Shown here in pieces: positions 26,980 to 35,946 of a DNA stretch of 64,000 bases. Numbering within the stretch: the stretch's first letter is position 1; every line of letters begins with the position of its first letter. The stretch covers positions 2,542,001 to 2,606,000 of the forward strand of contig CBDFMR010000005.1 of assembly GCA_965249765.1 (NCBI GenBank). The letters are read 5' to 3'. Origin of the DNA: CBDFMR01 sp965249765 (GTDB lineage Bacteria; Bacteroidota; Bacteroidia; Chitinophagales; Saprospiraceae). The notes beneath the pieces were generated by a model, which made no database searches, was not told the DNA's origin, and saw only the letters and a program-made list of their open reading frames with translations. Position numbers and translations under genes: made by a program.

Positions 26980-28188
26980 ATGAATATTCACGAATACCAG
27001 GGTAAAGAACTTTTAAAAAAATATGGAGTTGCTGTACCCGAAGGAATCGTTGCTGAGACTATTGAAGACTCCGTAAAAGCTTATGACCAAATAAAGAATG
27101 TATCTGGTTCTAACGTGGTGGTCGTTAAGGCTCAAATTCACGCAGGAGGAAGAGGCAAAGGTGGAGGTGTCAAAATCTGCAAGGATTTGGATGAAGTAAA
27201 ATTGCATGCAGGAAATATCCTCGGAATGATGCTCAAGACACCACAGACCCCAGGTGGAATCAACGGCCCCGGCAAACTGGTAAGGAAGGTTCTCATAACT
27301 GAAGATTCTTATCTACCTACTTTTGATTCATGCAAGGAATATTACATATCCATTTTGATGGATAGAGAGCAAAAAAAGAATGTCATTATCCATTCCACCG
27401 AAGGAGGTGTGGACATAGAGCAAGTAGCAGAAAACACACCTGACCTGGTACATAAAGAATACATTGATCCAGAAATCGGTCTCCTACCCTTCCAGACTAG
27501 AAAAGTAGCCTTCAATCTTGGTCTTTCAGGTCAGGCTTTTAAGGAAATGACAAGATTTGTAAACAGCCTGTATACCGCATTTGTCAAATCGGATGCATCC
27601 CTATTCGAAATCAATCCATGCTTGCATACTGGAGAAGACAGAATTATCGCAGTGGACTGCAAAGTTTCTCTTGACGACAATTCATTATTTCGCCATGCTG
27701 ACCTAGCAGAGTATCGAGACGAGAGTGAAGAAGATCCTACGGAAGTAGAAGCTAAAGAATATGGGCTCAACTACGTAAAGCTTGATGGCAATGTGGGATG
27801 TATGGTAAATGGTGCGGGACTAGCTATGGCAACAATGGACATCATCAAACTTAGTGGAGGTTCTCCTGCTAATTTCCTCGATGTGGGCGGTACCGCCGAT
27901 GCAGAGCGAGTCGAAAATGCTTTCCGAATCATCCTTAAAGATCCCAATGTAAAAGCAATTCTAATTAACATTTTTGGAGGTATCGTGAGGTGTGATCGTG
28001 TAGCACAAGGAGTTGTAGATGCCTACAAAAACATGGGCAATATCGAAGTCCCAATCATTGTAAGATTGCAAGGAACAAATGCGGATATTGCAAAAGGTAT
28101 CATTGATGAAAGTGGACTGGAGGTTCATTCTGCCATCTTGCTCCAGGAAGCCGCAGACCTTGTAGGAAAGGTAATAACTGAGGTATAA
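26980..28188 (+). CDS. sucC: Succinyl-CoA synthetase beta subunit (ADP-forming)
   Basis: TCA-cycle enzyme subunit that, with SucD, converts succinyl-CoA, Pi and ADP to succinate, CoA and ATP. The ATP-grasp N-terminus MNIHEYQGKELLKKYGV is followed by VVKAQIHAGGRGKGGGVK (nucleotide binding), EINPCL and the C-terminal CoA-ligase domain with GGTADAERVENAF and NIFGGIVRCDRVAQGV. 402 aa is the usual length. SucD is not adjacent. Its stop codon abuts the A-run of the opposing terminator (28187-28217). Confidence 0.95.
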   Translation: MNIHEYQGKELLKKYGVAVPEGIVAETIEDSVKAYDQIKNVSGSNVVVVKAQIHAGGRGKGGGVKICKDLDEVKLHAGNILGMMLKTPQTPGGINGPGKLVRKVLITEDSYLPTFDSCKEYYISILMDREQKKNVIIHSTEGGVDIEQVAENTPDLVHKEYIDPEIGLLPFQTRKVAFNLGLSGQAFKEMTRFVNSLYTAFVKSDASLFEINPCLHTGEDRIIAVDCKVSLDDNSLFRHADLAEYRDESEEDPTEVEAKEYGLNYVKLDGNVGCMVNGAGLAMATMDIIKLSGGSPANFLDVGGTADAERVENAFRIILKDPNVKAILINIFGGIVRCDRVAQGVVDAYKNMGNIEVPIIVRLQGTNADIAKGIIDESGLEVHSAILLQEAADLVGKVITEV

Positions 28189-28217
28189 AAAAATCCTTCT
28201 CTCAAAGAAAGAAGGAT
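28187..28217 (-). terminator. Intrinsic terminator of the peroxidase gene, minus strand
   Basis: On the minus strand an 8-bp stem ATCCTTCT/AGAAGGAT with a 9-base loop is followed by seven T residues. It lies 35 bp beyond the end of the di-heme peroxidase gene and its T-run overlaps the last bases of the convergent sucC. Confidence 0.75.
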
Positions 28218-28251
28218 CTGCTGAAACTGGTAAAACCAATTGTATTATCTG

Positions 28252-29355
28252 TTACTGAAAGGGATCGCTAAATCTTTCATCCGCCATCAAGTCAGTATCT
28301 GTCAAAGTGAGAAGGAATTTTTTCAATGCATGCTTCTCAATATCTGTCAAGTTTAATTTCCGTGGCTGAAATCCGTTATCAAATTCTTTCAACCTTTGGT
28401 CAAGATTGAAATGTGGCTGTACTCCAGTATCATAATGGTCTATCACGTCCTCTATTGTCTCAAATCTACCATCATGCATGTATGGAGCCGTAAACGTCAA
28501 GTTACGTAATGACGGTACCTTAAAGACTCCATTACCTATACCATTGTCTTTATATTCCATGTCGAGCCCAATATTTGCCGAATCATCACCGGTCCCTCCA
28601 TATCCTCCTGAAACCGCTAAGTCATTGAAATTAAAAAATGACCCCAGCACTCGGTGACAGTTATTACATCCTGATTCCTCAAATATTCTCATCCCTATAA
28701 ATTCTTCCCCACTTAATGTTTCAAAACCATCCAAAGTTGCCTCATCAAACTTAGAGTCAAGAGAGGTAATAGATCTTATAAACTGTGACATCGCAAATGA
28801 TATCCGATCTGTAGTAACCTCTGGTGAACCAAAGGCTGCCTCAAACAATGGTGGATAATAACTATAACCTCTAAGCTTTTCGCTCAGATAATCTAAATCA
28901 TCCATTCCCATTTCCACATGATTTTGTACAGGGACTAGCACCATTTTTTCTAGTTGCTCTACAGAGAAATCCCAGAAGAATCCAAAGCTGGATTTCATAT
29001 TGAGAATAGATGGAGAATTCCTTGATGCGAGAGCTCCTTCAAATCCCTTGCTAAATCTCTTACCATCGGCAAACGAGAATTCTTGCTTATGGCATGTTGC
29101 ACATGATATAGTGTTATTTAATGATAAGGCAGGATCATAAAAGAGGACTCTTCCCAAAGCCGCACCTTCATTCGTAAGTTGGTTGAAACCTGGAGAATTA
29201 TCTCCGATTGCCACACTACCCGCTTGAGTTGACATATAATCATAAGGATCCTCTGGTAGAACAGGGGTCTTAGGGTATGTATTTCCAATGTCGTCACCAC
29301 ATGACATGACGAGTACAAGAAGTGCGATTATTGTCAGGATTGAAAATGATTTCAT
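28252..29355 (-). CDS. Di-heme cytochrome c peroxidase / MauG-family lipoprotein
   Basis: Periplasm-facing lipoprotein: the signal peptide ends in the lipobox LVMSC (Cys19). Two c-type heme sites, CATCH (Cys85, Cys88, His89) and CNNCH (Cys230, Cys233, His234), with KVPSLRNLTFTAPYMHDGRFETIEDVIDHYD near the C-terminus, define the bacterial di-heme peroxidase/MauG group. It would reduce hydrogen peroxide with electrons from a c-type cytochrome, or oxidise another substrate if MauG-like. 367 aa is normal. The gene directly upstream (29373-30014) encodes a small outer-membrane protein only 17 bp away, so the two form an operon. The ccm genes further along would help mature the hemes. Confidence 0.9.
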   Translation of the reverse strand: MKSFSILTIIALLVLVMSCGDDIGNTYPKTPVLPEDPYDYMSTQAGSVAIGDNSPGFNQLTNEGAALGRVLFYDPALSLNNTISCATCHKQEFSFADGKRFSKGFEGALASRNSPSILNMKSSFGFFWDFSVEQLEKMVLVPVQNHVEMGMDDLDYLSEKLRGYSYYPPLFEAAFGSPEVTTDRISFAMSQFIRSITSLDSKFDEATLDGFETLSGEEFIGMRIFEESGCNNCHRVLGSFFNFNDLAVSGGYGGTGDDSANIGLDMEYKDNGIGNGVFKVPSLRNLTFTAPYMHDGRFETIEDVIDHYDTGVQPHFNLDQRLKEFDNGFQPRKLNLTDIEKHALKKFLLTLTDTDLMADERFSDPFQ

Positions 29356-29372
29356 AACTAAGTCTTGTTAAA

Positions 29373-30014
29373 TTAAAATTTGACTTTAAGTACAACGGAA
29401 AATGGCAACTCAGTATTTACAAATAAACTAGTTGATTTGTCTTCATTGCTCTGATTATTATTGAACTCGTTTTTTCTTTTTTGCTCAGTATATCCTAAGT
29501 ATAAGTTCGACTCTGTAGAAAGTGAAAATCTATCGGATATATAGAATCGCATACCTAATATCGGTGCGAGTCCTCCTCCTAGAGTGGTAACTGTTGATTT
29601 AAAAGGACCAAAATCCATAGATTCCGACACCCTCTGATCATAACCAGCTCTCAATTCCAGTCCCCAATAAGGTTCCCATCTCGGTGATATATGACTCCTC
29701 CATAAAAGTCCAAAACTAATATCTAAGTCGATGGAAGAATCTATTCTGTCCAGTTCTGCGCCACTTGTACTTTCTTTATTCTTGAAAAACCCAGTACCTA
29801 GACCGAATCTCATATAAAGGCTTTCTTTGACTCGATTGGTGTAGTAAAAATCATAGTTGGAAAAGTCCACTCCAGAATTACCTCCAAGGTTGAGATATTT
29901 ATCTATAAAACCAGATACGCGTACATCAAACTCATGATTAAATGTATCCATCTCACTTTGTGAAAAGCCAGATATACCAACTAATATAAATGATAACAAC
30001 AACCACTTTTTCAT
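29373..30014 (-). CDS. Small outer-membrane beta-barrel protein
   Basis: A 213-aa protein with a signal peptide (MKKWLLLSFILVGISGFSQ). The mature part alternates short amphipathic strands with Gly/Asp turns (LYMRFGLGTGFFKN, DISFGLLWRSHISPRWEPYWGLELRAGYDQRV) and ends LPFSVVLKVKF, with a terminal Phe, as in eight-stranded OmpX/OmpA-type barrels. It is the first gene of a pair with the di-heme peroxidase. No function is assignable. Two copies of a 19-bp direct repeat lie upstream of its start. Confidence 0.7.
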   Translation of the reverse strand: MKKWLLLSFILVGISGFSQSEMDTFNHEFDVRVSGFIDKYLNLGGNSGVDFSNYDFYYTNRVKESLYMRFGLGTGFFKNKESTSGAELDRIDSSIDLDISFGLLWRSHISPRWEPYWGLELRAGYDQRVSESMDFGPFKSTVTTLGGGLAPILGMRFYISDRFSLSTESNLYLGYTEQKRKNEFNNNQSNEDKSTSLFVNTELPFSVVLKVKF

Positions 30015-30043
30015 TCTCGATAATTAAAGTCATTTTCAGAACC

Positions 30044-30136
30044 TATATACACATATATGAAGATAAAACCAATATTTGATAAGCACATTTGCAAAGACGC
30101 CAATATCACTACAGACTTATATACACATATATGAAG
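30044..30136. repeat. Two 19-bp direct repeats between the OMP gene and xseA
   Basis: TATATACACATATATGAAG occurs exactly at 30044-30062 and again at 30118-30136, 74 bp apart, in the 160-bp divergent promoter region between the OMP/peroxidase pair and xseA. No mismatch is seen. They may be binding sites for a regulator; the spacing is about seven helical turns. Confidence 0.75.
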
Positions 30137-30174
30137 CATTGCTAAATATATAGACACGATTATTTATACTTTCG

Positions 30175-31434
30175 TTGGTCGGTACGACAAAAAAAATAAA
30201 TTTGGAACTATATACTTTATCAGATCTCAACAACTACCTCAAGAGGGTCATATCACTTAATTTCCCCGATGCATTCTGGGTCAAGTGTGAAATATCCAGT
30301 ATCACTCATGTACGAGGGCAATCATATCTGGATCTGGTACAGCAAGATGAAATCACTGGTCAAGTTATAGCGCAGAACCAAGGTGTGATATGGTACAAGA
30401 CTTCACTATTCATTAGAAAAAAACTGGGAGAGCTCTATGATTCCATATTATCTGATGGGATGGACGTACTTTTAAAAGTCAAGCTAGATCATCATGAGAA
30501 GTATGGAACCAAGCTGACGATAGAAGACATCGATCCGTCGTACACCCTTGGTCAAAAGGAAATGAGTCGCCAGAAAATCGTGGATAGACTGCAGAAAGAA
30601 GATTTGATTGAAAGAAATGCCTCACTACCATTGGCTCAAGTAATCCAAAGCATAGCTGTCATATCGTCCGAGACTGCTGCTGGACTTCAGGATTTTGAGA
30701 GCCATTTATACGGAAATAGATACGGTTATGACTTTTTGATAGATCTCTATCCATCAGCAATGCAAGGGGCCAATGTCGAGAAGGATGTCTTGAATGCACT
30801 AAATGGTATAGCAATGTCCAACGTAGATTATGACTGTGTAATTATCACACGTGGTGGCGGCTCTAAAGTCGATCTATCGTGGTTTGACAACTACAAAATC
30901 GGTAAGACCGTTGCGAAGTTTTCGATACCGGTGTTTACGGGTATTGGACATGACATTGATGAGACAGTAACTGATCTGGTGGCCTACGAGGCTCTTAAAA
31001 CACCTACTGCATTAGCAGATTTTATAGTTGAGCACAATGCTGAGTTTGAAATCGAAATTATCGATCTGATGAACTCGGTTTATCAATTAAGCTCAGAAAA
31101 AATAAGGGAAGGCAAGAGAGATATTTCGGAGATTACTGAATGGATAAATTATGGCCCACGAGAAAAAGTATTCAGATCATCAGCCGAGGTAGACAGAATA
31201 CAACAAGACATCAGATATTACTATAAAAGTGCATTGGAACGACAGAAGATTTATTTGTTATCATCAGAAAATCTTATTAATCTGGCTGATCCAATACACA
31301 TTCTGAGTAGAGGTTATTCTATAATCAGAGACAATGAAAAAATTATTACATCATCCAAGGACCTTACTGAAAACAAAGAAGTTACAATAGAAATGAAGGA
31401 TGGGAAAAAACAAGCGACAGTAAATATAAATTAA
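30175..31434 (+). CDS. xseA: Exodeoxyribonuclease VII large subunit
   Basis: Large subunit of the XseAB nuclease, which degrades single-stranded DNA to acid-insoluble oligonucleotides. The OB-fold N-domain (YTLSDLNNYLKRVI, FWVKCEISSITHVRGQSYLDL) is followed by the catalytic region with AVISSETAAGLQDF, DCVIITRGGGSKVDLSWFDN and PVFTGIGHDIDETVTDLVAY, then a helical tail. 419 aa. No ATG is available: the start is TTG at 30175, or possibly TTG at 30202. The stop overlaps the xseB start (TAATG), the usual coupling. Confidence 0.93.
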   Translation: MVGTTKKINLELYTLSDLNNYLKRVISLNFPDAFWVKCEISSITHVRGQSYLDLVQQDEITGQVIAQNQGVIWYKTSLFIRKKLGELYDSILSDGMDVLLKVKLDHHEKYGTKLTIEDIDPSYTLGQKEMSRQKIVDRLQKEDLIERNASLPLAQVIQSIAVISSETAAGLQDFESHLYGNRYGYDFLIDLYPSAMQGANVEKDVLNALNGIAMSNVDYDCVIITRGGGSKVDLSWFDNYKIGKTVAKFSIPVFTGIGHDIDETVTDLVAYEALKTPTALADFIVEHNAEFEIEIIDLMNSVYQLSSEKIREGKRDISEITEWINYGPREKVFRSSAEVDRIQQDIRYYYKSALERQKIYLLSSENLINLADPIHILSRGYSIIRDNEKIITSSKDLTENKEVTIEMKDGKKQATVNIN

Positions 31435-31631
31435 TGGGAAAACTCAAATCATACCAACAGGCAATTGATGAACTCAGAGAGATTGTAGATGACATTCAGT
31501 CAGAAGGCACCAGCATCGATGAGTTGGCAGACAAGATTAAAAGGGCTAGTGAGATCATCGCTTTTTGCAAAAACAAACTGCGAAAGGTAGAAAGTGACAT
31601 CAAGAATCTAGATCATTCTGAGGAGGAGTGA
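31434..31631 (+). CDS. xseB: Exodeoxyribonuclease VII small subunit
   Basis: A 65-aa helical-hairpin subunit that binds the XseA tail in several copies. SYQQAIDELREIVDDIQSEGTSIDELADKIKRASEII has the family's two-helix pattern. Its ATG overlaps the xseA stop by one base. The last 32 bp overlap the end of the convergent permease gene. Confidence 0.92.
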   Translation: MGKLKSYQQAIDELREIVDDIQSEGTSIDELADKIKRASEIIAFCKNKLRKVESDIKNLDHSEEE

Positions 31632-33141
31632 TTTTTTTCCTGAATATCCCGGCAAAGAAATCAAAGCTAAATAGTGTGGCATCATCTATTGCCCTTTTAG
31701 TTAAATAAGCACAAATAGGAATCAACACCAGGCACGGCAACCATGCTCCCAGCACTGGGTCTATCGATTTGGTATTGATAAGTTTATTACCCATGATCAC
31801 CAGCACCATAAAAATCATATAGAATAAAATGGCGAATAAGAGTGGATATCCATAGCCTCCTTTTTTTACTATGCTACCTATAGGTGCACCTATGAAAAGG
31901 AATACTACACAAATCAAAGCCCAGCAGTATTGCTGATTGATTTTGAAGACATACATATTCCGCTCATTTTTCAGACTCTTTATTTTTCTCAGGTTGAGGA
32001 AAATATTGTCCCGTTGTGCTACGGCCTTATTGAAAGCCTTTTGTGATAAATTAAATTGTGTAGTTGACTCAAAGGTGGATCTAAAGTCGGTAAAAGAGCT
32101 GTCCTTCCAGCTTGGTTTCTGCTCGACACTATACTTGTCTACAACCTTATAAGTCTTTTTCTTGCTGGTCTTAACTGAAGTAGTTTTAAGTTTGCTTTCG
32201 AGCAATTTTTTTGCCTTCTTTTTATCCACTTTCTCCTCCGTAAATACAGTAGGATCTAAAATCGCAGCTTCATATTCCTTGATACGAGTATCGATAGTAT
32301 CCATCGAACTAAGCATCTGAAAAGAACTGATAAGCTCGTGCTTTTTTCTATTGAGACTACCGGCATCTGCATTAAAGCTAAACTGCTCCATGTCGAAGAC
32401 CTTTGAAAGCTCTTTGAATTTCATCCGTGTAAATGGATACTTATCCTTTCTTACCCGTGATCTATCAGATGTCGGCTTATTCTTAATTTCCTTGTATTGA
32501 ATGCCGTCAAATAAATTCATCACAAAATTTTTACCATCTGGCGTAACAAACATTTTTCCTTTCTCGGCGACGATAATATTGATTAGGCTCTTATCATTTG
32601 CAGAGTGATCTGCGAGATAGACTCCAATAATATCTACACCATTAGGATCCAAGCCATCGACTCTGATGACAAAGTCTTTAAAATCTTTGTTAAAAATACC
32701 CTCTTCTATAGCCATCGATGGCTTGGCCTTCTTGATAGAATCAAATCTCATCTTAAACTCATAATTGGCTTTGGGCGCTATGTAGTTAGACGCAATCCAA
32801 CTAAACCCTGCGGTTAAAATGGCAATGGCCAATGCCGGCCTCATGACACGAAGAAGAGATACCCCAGCGGACTTCATACTGGATAATTCATAACGCTCAG
32901 CCATATTCCCAAATACCATGACTGAAGAAATAAGGATGGTCAGTGGAATTGCCATGGGAATAATGGTCATAGCTAAGAAAGACATCAGCTCCATAAGATT
33001 AAAAAATGAAATTCCCTTTCCCAATATGTTGTCAATGTACTTCCATAAGAACTGCATAATAAGAACAAACTCTGCCACAAAAAATGACATCAGATAGGGT
33101 CCGATGAAACTAGAGGATACAAGTTTGTCTATTCTTTTCAC
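31600..33141 (-). CDS. LptF/LptG-family permease (YjgP/YjgQ)
   Basis: Inner-membrane subunit of the Lpt LPS transporter. The N-terminal helices (YLMSFFVAEFVLIMQFLWKYIDN, then FLAMTIIPMAIPLTILISSVMVFGNMAERYELSSMKSAG) are a textbook LptF/G start. A periplasmic beta-jellyroll domain follows, and the C-terminal helices include CWALICVVFLFIGAPIGSIVKKGGYGYPLLFAILFYMIFMV. 513 aa is longer than enterobacterial LptF/G (about 360) because of a roughly 150-residue Lys-rich insertion (around residues 255-390), a length often seen in Bacteroidota. Which of LptF or LptG it represents is not decidable here; no second copy is adjacent. Confidence 0.9.
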   Translation of the reverse strand: MKRIDKLVSSSFIGPYLMSFFVAEFVLIMQFLWKYIDNILGKGISFFNLMELMSFLAMTIIPMAIPLTILISSVMVFGNMAERYELSSMKSAGVSLLRVMRPALAIAILTAGFSWIASNYIAPKANYEFKMRFDSIKKAKPSMAIEEGIFNKDFKDFVIRVDGLDPNGVDIIGVYLADHSANDKSLINIIVAEKGKMFVTPDGKNFVMNLFDGIQYKEIKNKPTSDRSRVRKDKYPFTRMKFKELSKVFDMEQFSFNADAGSLNRKKHELISSFQMLSSMDTIDTRIKEYEAAILDPTVFTEEKVDKKKAKKLLESKLKTTSVKTSKKKTYKVVDKYSVEQKPSWKDSSFTDFRSTFESTTQFNLSQKAFNKAVAQRDNIFLNLRKIKSLKNERNMYVFKINQQYCWALICVVFLFIGAPIGSIVKKGGYGYPLLFAILFYMIFMVLVIMGNKLINTKSIDPVLGAWLPCLVLIPICAYLTKRAIDDATLFSFDFFAGIFRKKITPPQNDLDS

Positions 33142-33404
33142 GTAGTATTCAATATGCGATTATGGAAGTGCAAATTAAAGATATTTTGGAGCTACTCTCC
33201 TACACAGAACCACATGAGTCCATTCCAAATTGTTTTCAATCAGTATTAATTTAACTTCTATTGGGAGTCTGTTGTTGATTGATAATATTTATGTAAAAGA
33301 ATAAAACTCTGGCAAATGGTGAATCATTACTTTCGTTTCACCAAACTAATCTTCAAATTGAAAGCTGATTCTGACACTTATTATGCACCTCAGGTTTAGG
33401 GGGT

Positions 33405-34193
33405 TTAAGAATGAGCGGTTAAATCATAGGTTCCTGAATATACTGCTGCTGCAGGACCACAAAGCCAGACATCCGTAAATCCATTGTTGTCCTTCTTAAA
33501 TCTAACCATTAACTGTCCACCTACGGCTTCAACGGATATTTGATGAATTCCATTGGGCAATTGTATTCCATGTGATAATGCAGCGGCGACAACACCAGTC
33601 CCACAACTCAGAGTCTCGTTCTCTACCCCTCTTTCATAGGTACGTATGCTTAATCTCTGATCCGTAGAAGCGACAAAATCTACATTGATGCCATCGTCTT
33701 TATATTTATCATTGTTTCGTATTGCTCTTGCCATGTCAACGATCGATCCCTCCGGTAGTGTCTCACAAAAAACCACATAATGTGGTGACCCCGTATCAAT
33801 CTCAGTGCAACCATTTATCTCAGACCAATGAGAGATATCTGACATATGGATACTGATCACATCATCTTCAATTAAATAATCATGTATGCCATCTATAGCC
33901 AGAAACTTTCCTTCTTTACCTATATATCCTGTTTCATAGGCATAACGAACAATACATCTGCTCCCATTTCCACAAAGGCTGGATACTGTTCCATCAGAAT
34001 TGTAATAAATCATTTCAAAATCTGCCCGATATGAAGACCTGATGATCATAAGACCATCAGCCCCTATTCCGTACCGTCTATGACAAATACCAGACACCTG
34101 ATCTCTAGTCAAGTCAGGCAAGGATTGCTTTTTCCCATCAAGTATTACAAAATCATTGCCAGTACCGTGGTACTTATTAAATGGAATCCGCAT
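33405..34193 (-). CDS. dapF: Diaminopimelate epimerase
   Basis: Converts LL- to meso-diaminopimelate for lysine and peptidoglycan synthesis, cytoplasmic and cofactor-free. The two catalytic cysteines are Cys74 (SSLCGNGSRC) and Cys197 (ETLSCGTGVVAAA). FNKYHGTGNDFV at the start and GADGL are also family signatures. 262 aa. It lies 11 bp downstream of the FkbM methyltransferase and may be co-transcribed with it. Confidence 0.95.
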   Translation of the reverse strand: MRIPFNKYHGTGNDFVILDGKKQSLPDLTRDQVSGICHRRYGIGADGLMIIRSSYRADFEMIYYNSDGTVSSLCGNGSRCIVRYAYETGYIGKEGKFLAIDGIHDYLIEDDVISIHMSDISHWSEINGCTEIDTGSPHYVVFCETLPEGSIVDMARAIRNNDKYKDDGINVDFVASTDQRLSIRTYERGVENETLSCGTGVVAAALSHGIQLPNGIHQISVEAVGGQLMVRFKKDNNGFTDVWLCGPAAAVYSGTYDLTAHS

Positions 34194-34204
34194 TCAATCG
34201 TTCA

Positions 34205-34921
34205 TTACCGATGTGCTACAAAATAGAAATTTCTCTTATTAAAATACTGTTCCTCTAGCTCTTCACAAGACAAATATGCTCTATTCTTTAAAAAGCAGCT
34301 AAGATTTGATACAAACATATCTCTGGATATGAAATAATCGTATATTTTATCAGGTGTGGAATCGTAATAATTGGAAGCCCCTAAGCCATGTTCAAAAACT
34401 ACAATGGGTCTATTCTTTGCTATTAATTCTGAAGCTCCTCTTAATACCAATAACTCAGCACCCTCGACATCAATCTTAATAAAGTCAATACCCAAATTCT
34501 CAGGTACTAAATTATCTAACAGGTCAGTTTTTACAGTTATAGTACTGTCAGATTCCTCAGGCCTATCGTAGTCCCTTTTCAATAATCCACTGTACGGAGG
34601 ATTTGAAATAACATAATTGAAACTAGATTCTCCTTTTACATCTGAAGCCGCATAGTTTAAAACTGTACAGTTACTAAATCTTTCATACTTTGTGGACAAC
34701 ATTTTGTATTGAATTGGCAATGGTTCAATACCAAAATGCTGTCCATCAGGGGCTGCATCTAATATTAAGTCAAGTATTTCTCCTTTATAGCAGCCTACAT
34801 CAATGCAGTTACTGTTCTTGCGAAGTCTCTTTATAATTTTCCTCGTCTGAATATCGTATAAATGATTCTTAGAAAGCGCAATTGGGCTTCTTTTTACCAA
34901 TTTTTTTAACCCATTTATCAT
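34205..34921 (-). CDS. FkbM-family methyltransferase
   Basis: A 238-aa SAM-dependent methyltransferase. NCIDVGCYKGEILDLIL is motif I, FGIEPLPIQYKML the acidic strand, and the diagnostic FkbM segment DFIKIDVEGAELLVLRGASELI is followed by PIVVFEHG. FkbM enzymes usually O-methylate sugars or polyketides. The ATG overlaps the stop of the broken DUF5060 gene by ATGA, so it was probably translated by coupling to that gene. Nonsense mutations upstream could now reduce its expression (inference). Substrate unknown. Confidence 0.88.
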   Translation of the reverse strand: MINGLKKLVKRSPIALSKNHLYDIQTRKIIKRLRKNSNCIDVGCYKGEILDLILDAAPDGQHFGIEPLPIQYKMLSTKYERFSNCTVLNYAASDVKGESSFNYVISNPPYSGLLKRDYDRPEESDSTITVKTDLLDNLVPENLGIDFIKIDVEGAELLVLRGASELIAKNRPIVVFEHGLGASNYYDSTPDKIYDYFISRDMFVSNLSCFLKNRAYLSCEELEEQYFNKRNFYFVAHR

Positions 34922-35805
34922 TTCACTATTTTGTATGTTCCTATATCTCTCCCTTCAATATCCTTAACACAAACTAAATACATTCCAGGTGACCAAAATA
35001 TAGTTTCAATGAGACTTGTTGCGTCATTAATCCCACTACTCCTATAAACTATACTTCCTAATATATCATATATTACTACTCCATCTTGTGGACTTAATCC
35101 GGTGATATTCAGTTTACTTGAAAAAGGATTAGGAAAAACGCTTACTTTTTTCGCTTCCATTCTTACAGTTTCAGCAGATTCCAGACTAGCCTCTACTATT
35201 GTATCCATAGTCTTGATTGGAAAAGGTTGTGGGTTGCAATTATTATCATATTCCCAAACATGGATTTTAAAATCTGCATTAATAAATTCAAAGTTCTTAT
35301 TATTTGCTGCAACCTTAACATAACCTTGATTTGCTGATTCTGAAATAACCTGAAATTTGAAGGGAGTAATCTTTTGTACACCATTATGGGTTACTATTAC
35401 TCTATACCTCCATATTCCGCTACTCACAGGAGCAAACCTCGCCCGCCATGGTCTATTTGTAAAACTCGGGGCAGGTATCCAGGGTCGTTTGCTGAATCAT
35501 TTCTAGCAATTATTACCAGGTACTAGGGTAGGATCAGGACAAGAACTACATCTATCAAATTCTTGATACCAAAACGCATCCACTTTGTACGAAACTCCAG
35601 ACTTAACAAATTCTACTTCAACATCAATTTCTTGTTCATCATAAGGGTTTACGAAGCTTTTCTGGCTTAGCTTTATTGCTACCTCAAATTTTTCATATTT
35701 TAGATTAGAATTGCTTGAACTTGGCACATATTCTAAAATAGAGACTTGAGCTTGTCCTAATAAACTTGCTATCATAAAAATCGAGATGAAGTGTAGGTTA
35801 TTCAT
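34918..35805 (-). pseudogene. Secreted DUF5060 / T9SS protein interrupted by TAG-AAA-TGA
   Basis: One reading frame of 296 codons, interrupted only by TAG (35505-35503) and TGA (35499-35497). Part one (35503-35805) has a signal peptide (MASLLGQAQ-type end) and a DUF5060-like start, KFEVAIKLSQKSFVNPYDEQEIDVEVEF. Part two resumes in the same frame with WRARFAPVSSGIWRYRVIVTHNG, the rest of the immunoglobulin-like DUF5060 domain. It ends in a Por sorting domain (VFPNPFSSKLNITGL through GTYKIVK). DUF5060 usually precedes a glycoside hydrolase domain; here none is present. The protein would be cell-surface or secreted. CAG and TGG are one transition each from the two stops. Confidence 0.78.
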
Positions 35806-35946
35806 TTTTATTGCTTATCGTTAAGATAAAACATGGATACTTGCAGAATGTTGTATTGGAAAATACCTTTTTGAATTTGGACAATAACTTGAAATAAATT
35901 ATAATGCGATGTTTACCGACCTGAAGCAAAAAACAACAAAGTTGAA

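Noticed and set aside
30044..30136. Repeats as an origin or iterons
   Set aside because: Only two copies, no dnaA or rep gene nearby; a promoter-region role is simpler.
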